Below, one piece after another: positions 20,703 to 22,873 of a stretch of 22,873 nucleotides of DNA. Numbering within the stretch: position 1 is the stretch's first letter; each line of letters starts with the position of its first letter. A program made the position numbers and the translations under genes. This DNA comes from JBBPZA01 sp038330095 (GTDB taxonomy: Bacteria > Actinomycetota > Thermoleophilia > Solirubrobacterales > Solirubrobacteraceae): the NCBI GenBank assembly GCA_038330095.1, contig JBBQNQ010000048.1, forward strand, positions 1 to 22,873, in the 5' to 3' direction. The notes under the pieces are model-generated. The model saw nothing but the letters and a program-made list of their open reading frames with translations, had not been told where the DNA came from and made no database searches.

Positions 20703-21638
20703 GTGAGGACACGATTCCTGCAGAGAGTGCTCGCCGCGCTGATGCTGGTGGCTCTAGCGCTCGGCGCGATGGCGTGCGGCAGCGACGACAACGGCGGCGG
20801 CTCGGGCGATCAGCCGGGGAAGGGCAAGCCCCCCGTCACGATCGGCAGCAAGGACTTCACCGAGCAGTTCATCCTCGGCCAGCTCTACAAGCAGGCGCTC
20901 GAGTCCAAGGGCTACGACGTCACCTTCAAGCAGAACATCGGCTCCACCGAGGTGATCGACAAGGCGCTGACCAGCGGCAAGGTCGACATGTATCCCGAGT
21001 ACACCGGCACGATCCTGTCCGTGGTCGCGGCGCAGGCCAGGCGTCCGACCAGCGAGCAGGCCGCCTACGACGCCGCGAAGAAGTTCCAGGAGGGCCGCGG
21101 CTTCACGCTGCTGAACAAGTCTCCGTTCTACAACTCCGACGCTGTGGGCGTGACAAAGGCCTACGCCCAGAAGAACGGCCTGAAGTCGATCGCCGACATC
21201 AAGAAGCTCGGAGGCAAGTTCACCTGGGGCGCGCCGCCGGAGTCACGCAATCGCTTCGAGGGCCTGAAGGGCCTCAGGGAGGTCTATGGCCTGACCGCGA
21301 TGAAGTTCAAGCCGCTGCAGATCGGGCTGCAGTACAAGGCGTTGGAGAGCGGCGACATCCAGGGCGGTGACGTATTCACGACCGATGGCCAGCTCTCGGG
21401 CGGCAAGTACATCGTTCTGACCGACCCCAAGAGGATTTTCGGGTTCCAGAACGTCGCGCCGGTCGTCAAGAACTCGCTGCTCTCCAAGGAGGGCCCGGAG
21501 TTCGGGCAGACCCTCAACGCGGTGAGCGCGAAGCTGACGCTCCAGGCGATCCGCCAGATGAACGCCGCCGTGGACATCGACAAGAAGAACCCGGCCGAGG
21601 TCGCCTCGCAGTTCCTGTCGGCCAACGGGCTGAAGTAA
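20703..21638 (+). CDS. opuCC: Glycine betaine/choline/carnitine-binding lipoprotein
   Basis: This 311-residue substrate-binding protein of the OpuC/OsmF family captures quaternary amines outside the membrane and passes them to the permeases. The N-terminal signal ends with GAMAC; Cys25 is the likely lipidation site, although Ala at -3 is less usual than Leu. A Gly/Asp/Asn linker follows. The mature domain opens with the family hallmark TIGSKDFTEQFILGQLY and contains MYPEYTGT and NIGSTEVIDKAL. A later GGDVFTTDG block is also typical. The ligand cage residues cannot be assigned without alignment, so betaine, choline and carnitine are not separated. The GTG start has a good AAGGAG. A perfect 15-bp hairpin closes the operon 18 bases after the stop. 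Confidence 0.92.
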   Translation: MRTRFLQRVLAALMLVALALGAMACGSDDNGGGSGDQPGKGKPPVTIGSKDFTEQFILGQLYKQALESKGYDVTFKQNIGSTEVIDKALTSGKVDMYPEYTGTILSVVAAQARRPTSEQAAYDAAKKFQEGRGFTLLNKSPFYNSDAVGVTKAYAQKNGLKSIADIKKLGGKFTWGAPPESRNRFEGLKGLREVYGLTAMKFKPLQIGLQYKALESGDIQGGDVFTTDGQLSGGKYIVLTDPKRIFGFQNVAPVVKNSLLSKEGPEFGQTLNAVSAKLTLQAIRQMNAAVDIDKKNPAEVASQFLSANGLK

Positions 21639-21656
21639 CGACGCGGACCCTGGTGC

Positions 21657-21691
21657 GAGCGGGCCGCGGGCTACATGCCCGCGGCCCGCTC
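21657..21691 (+). terminator. Strong U-less hairpin terminator of the transporter operon
   Basis: Bases 21657-21671 pair perfectly over 15 bp with 21677-21691 around the loop TACAT. The stem is almost all G-C. No T-run follows. The position, 18 bases after the last operon gene, supports a terminator or a 3'-end stabiliser. Confidence 0.75.
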
Positions 21692-21785
21692 AGCCCGGCG
21701 GTGCGCGGCTCGCTCAAGAGCGTCGTCCTGCTGTGGCAACTCGATCGAGCGACGCGCCATTGGACCGCGCCAGCTCGCTGACTGG

Positions 21786-22568
21786 TCATCGGACACTGAA
21801 GAGAGCCGGGCAGATGTGGTCACTTGTTCGGTTGCGCTGCTGCCGCCGGTAGAACGCCCAAAGCTCGTAGGAGCCGAGACGCTTAGGCCGCCAGTGGTAA
21901 CGGAAACGTCCGCGTCGGTCCGTCTCTACGCTAGCCAGACGTACGAGCTGCCCTCCGGTCCCCGGACCGGTGTAGCGCAAGGAAATGCGCTGAGAGCGCG
22001 CGGGCGGGGTGGTAGACCCCCGGAGGCGGATCACCTCGCCACTGGCCAACTCTGGGTCGTCGCTTCGCTTGAGGCTCGGGTTCGCGATGAGCTTGATATG
22101 CACACCGACGGGCCCGCGGAGCTTGGCCTCCGGAGAGCGGATCACCTGTCGCTCAGGGACCAGCGTTCCCTCGATCCCGGGCTCGATCATTCGCCGCCTC
22201 ACGGTAAAGGTCATTCGATAGTCAATGTCGGTCCACGGCGATTCGCGGGCTACCGCCCACCGGCTTACCAGGCGAGCCGTCGCGTGAGGAAGCAGATAAA
22301 CGTCGGTGCCTCTGACAGTCGGCTCAGCTCCCCGATAGTCGTTACGGTTAGGAGAGCACCCGAGGAAGCTCGCGAGCTCGACGCTCCACCCGAGCCGCCC
22401 AGAGGCCTCTAACGAAAAGTCGTCGGGGGCAAAGAGAGGCGAGCCACCCACCTCTTTGCCGTTACCGAAAAGAGGAGGGCGTGCCTCGATCGAAAACCGC
22501 TGCTCCTCGGCGGTGACGTTAGTCATGCGTACGACATACGTGACCGACCGCGTCCGACGGTAATCCAC
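21786..22568 (-). CDS. Ig-like-domain protein remnant, 5' end lost to an insertion sequence
   Basis: I cannot name this protein. The open part is 260 residues from a GTG at 22568, and the frame continues upstream to about 22579. Its first residues (TPKRVDYRRTRSVTYVVRMTN) look like the middle of a beta-sandwich domain, with no signal peptide, so the true N-terminus seems missing. The C-terminal ~85 residues match the actinobacterial Ig-like pattern: GEVIRLRGSTTP, then ETDRRGRFRYHW and LGSYELWAFY. Two Cys (FLGCSPN, HICPALF) suggest a secreted parent. Base composition is clearly lower in GC (about 62% in a sampled line) than the genes upstream. It is flanked at its 5' side by an IS3-type end. 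It may be a pseudogene; an intact short protein is less likely. Confidence 0.55.
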   Translation of the reverse strand: MDYRRTRSVTYVVRMTNVTAEEQRFSIEARPPLFGNGKEVGGSPLFAPDDFSLEASGRLGWSVELASFLGCSPNRNDYRGAEPTVRGTDVYLLPHATARLVSRWAVARESPWTDIDYRMTFTVRRRMIEPGIEGTLVPERQVIRSPEAKLRGPVGVHIKLIANPSLKRSDDPELASGEVIRLRGSTTPPARSQRISLRYTGPGTGGQLVRLASVETDRRGRFRYHWRPKRLGSYELWAFYRRQQRNRTSDHICPALFSVR

Positions 22569-22579
22569 CCGCTTCGGCG

Positions 22580-22873
22580 TGGCCTGGACCCCGCCGCCGT
22601 TGACACCTCAGGCCGCGGGTTTCACTAGCGCTCTTCCATCCTCCCAGGTCTGACGCACCTCCAAGGGCGTCCTGTAGCCGAGCCGTGAGTGAGGGCGGTT
22701 CGGGTAGCGGTGGTCGATGTAGTCGCCGAGCACTCGGCGGGCGGCGTCGAGCGTCTCGAACTCGTGGCGCCAGACGACTCGCTCTTTGAGCTTCGAGAAG
22801 AAGCTCTCGATGAACGCCTGCGACTCGGGGTCGCGGTAGCCGCCGCGGCGGTGGGCGATCCCGAGGTCCTTCA
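22580..22873 (-). mobile_element. IS3-family insertion sequence, one end
   Basis: The element runs off the window. The edge is placed at 22580, where TGGCCTGGACCCC reads inward in the TG...CA manner of IS3-family terminal repeats, 28 bases beyond the transposase stop codon. The other end and any target-site duplication are outside the window, so the exact edge is a proposal. Confidence 0.6.
22608..22873 (-). CDS. IS3-family transposase (integrase core), C-terminal part
   Basis: This is the last 87 residues of a DDE transposase whose beginning lies past the window edge. It contains the catalytic Glu block FIESFFSKLK and the typical IS3/rve C-terminus, with DYIDHRYPNRPHSRLGY followed by RTPLEV. 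The stop is TGA at 22608-22610 on the minus strand. The two catalytic Asp residues are outside the window. Composition returns to that of the high-GC genes. By chance its frame is the same as that of the disrupted Ig-like gene, separated by the stop codon. Confidence 0.85.
   Translation of the reverse strand, partial: KDLGIAHRRGGYRDPESQAFIESFFSKLKERVVWRHEFETLDAARRVLGDYIDHRYPNRPHSRLGYRTPLEVRQTWEDGRALVKPAA

Noticed and set aside
21692..21785. Gap between the operon terminator and the Ig-like remnant, checked for small RNA or tRNA
   Set aside because: No cloverleaf, ribosome site or clear hairpin was found, and the frames crossing it lack protein-like features.
1..22873. CRISPR arrays, phage genes, restriction or other defence genes
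   Set aside because: No regularly spaced repeats or recognisable defence or phage proteins appear on either strand. Only the partial IS at the right edge is mobile.

Overview
The window is a chromosomal piece of a very high-GC actinobacterium, most likely of the class Thermoleophilia (Solirubrobacterales-like). The grounds are GC-saturated third codon positions, 15 GTG against 9 ATG among the 24 starts I can place, actinobacterial versions of several families (PucR regulator beside an acyl-CoA desaturase, DUF3037 beside a HipA-like kinase, OpuC transporter with a cysteine-paired permease N-terminus), and many genes that begin with a -10-like hexamer 6-9 nt before the start codon and no Shine-Dalgarno. 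The lineage is inferred from style and content; there is no rRNA to test it. Coding density is extreme: no gene-free stretch exceeds 300 bp, and no tRNA, rRNA or CRISPR array was seen.

Layout. Positions 1-678: the end of a HipA-like kinase gene and its overlapping DUF3037 partner. Positions 748-4750: a Tat-exported flavin amine oxidase, a class II aldolase, an alpha/beta hydrolase and a membrane fatty-acid desaturase, alternating in strand. Positions 4829-6431: a PucR/FasR-like regulator, divergent from the desaturase, then a VOC-fold protein. Positions 6428-9949: GluQRS, an M20 metallopeptidase and two small two-TM proteins of unknown function. Positions 9962-13458: a cyclophilin lipoprotein, divergent from a tightly coupled four-gene operon (HAD-IIA phosphatase, small conserved protein, diacylglycerol-kinase-like lipid kinase, SAM methyltransferase). 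Positions 13512-18121: a PhoD-like phosphatase, divergent from hflX-dut, followed by a secreted SMP-30-type beta-propeller. Positions 18182-21638: a complete quaternary-amine (glycine betaine/choline/carnitine) ABC transporter operon of ATPase, two permeases and substrate-binding lipoprotein, closed by a perfect 15-bp hairpin. Positions 21786-22873: a lower-GC tail holding the remnant of an Ig-like-domain protein whose 5' end seems to have been removed by an IS3-family insertion that runs off the window.

How the genes work together. Most are housekeeping or metabolic singletons in back-to-back arrangement. The clear functional units are the OpuC-type osmoprotectant importer, the desaturase/PucR pair (probably membrane-lipid control), the coupled HAD-lipid kinase operon and the hflX-dut pair. 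I found no convincing new defence or mobile system. The most interesting signals are architectural: a string of probable leaderless genes, an 8-bp core that can serve as the -10 element in both directions (10714-10721), a -10 hexamer that contains the stop codon of the gene before it (16930-16935), and three convergent gene pairs that end on the same shared CTAG.
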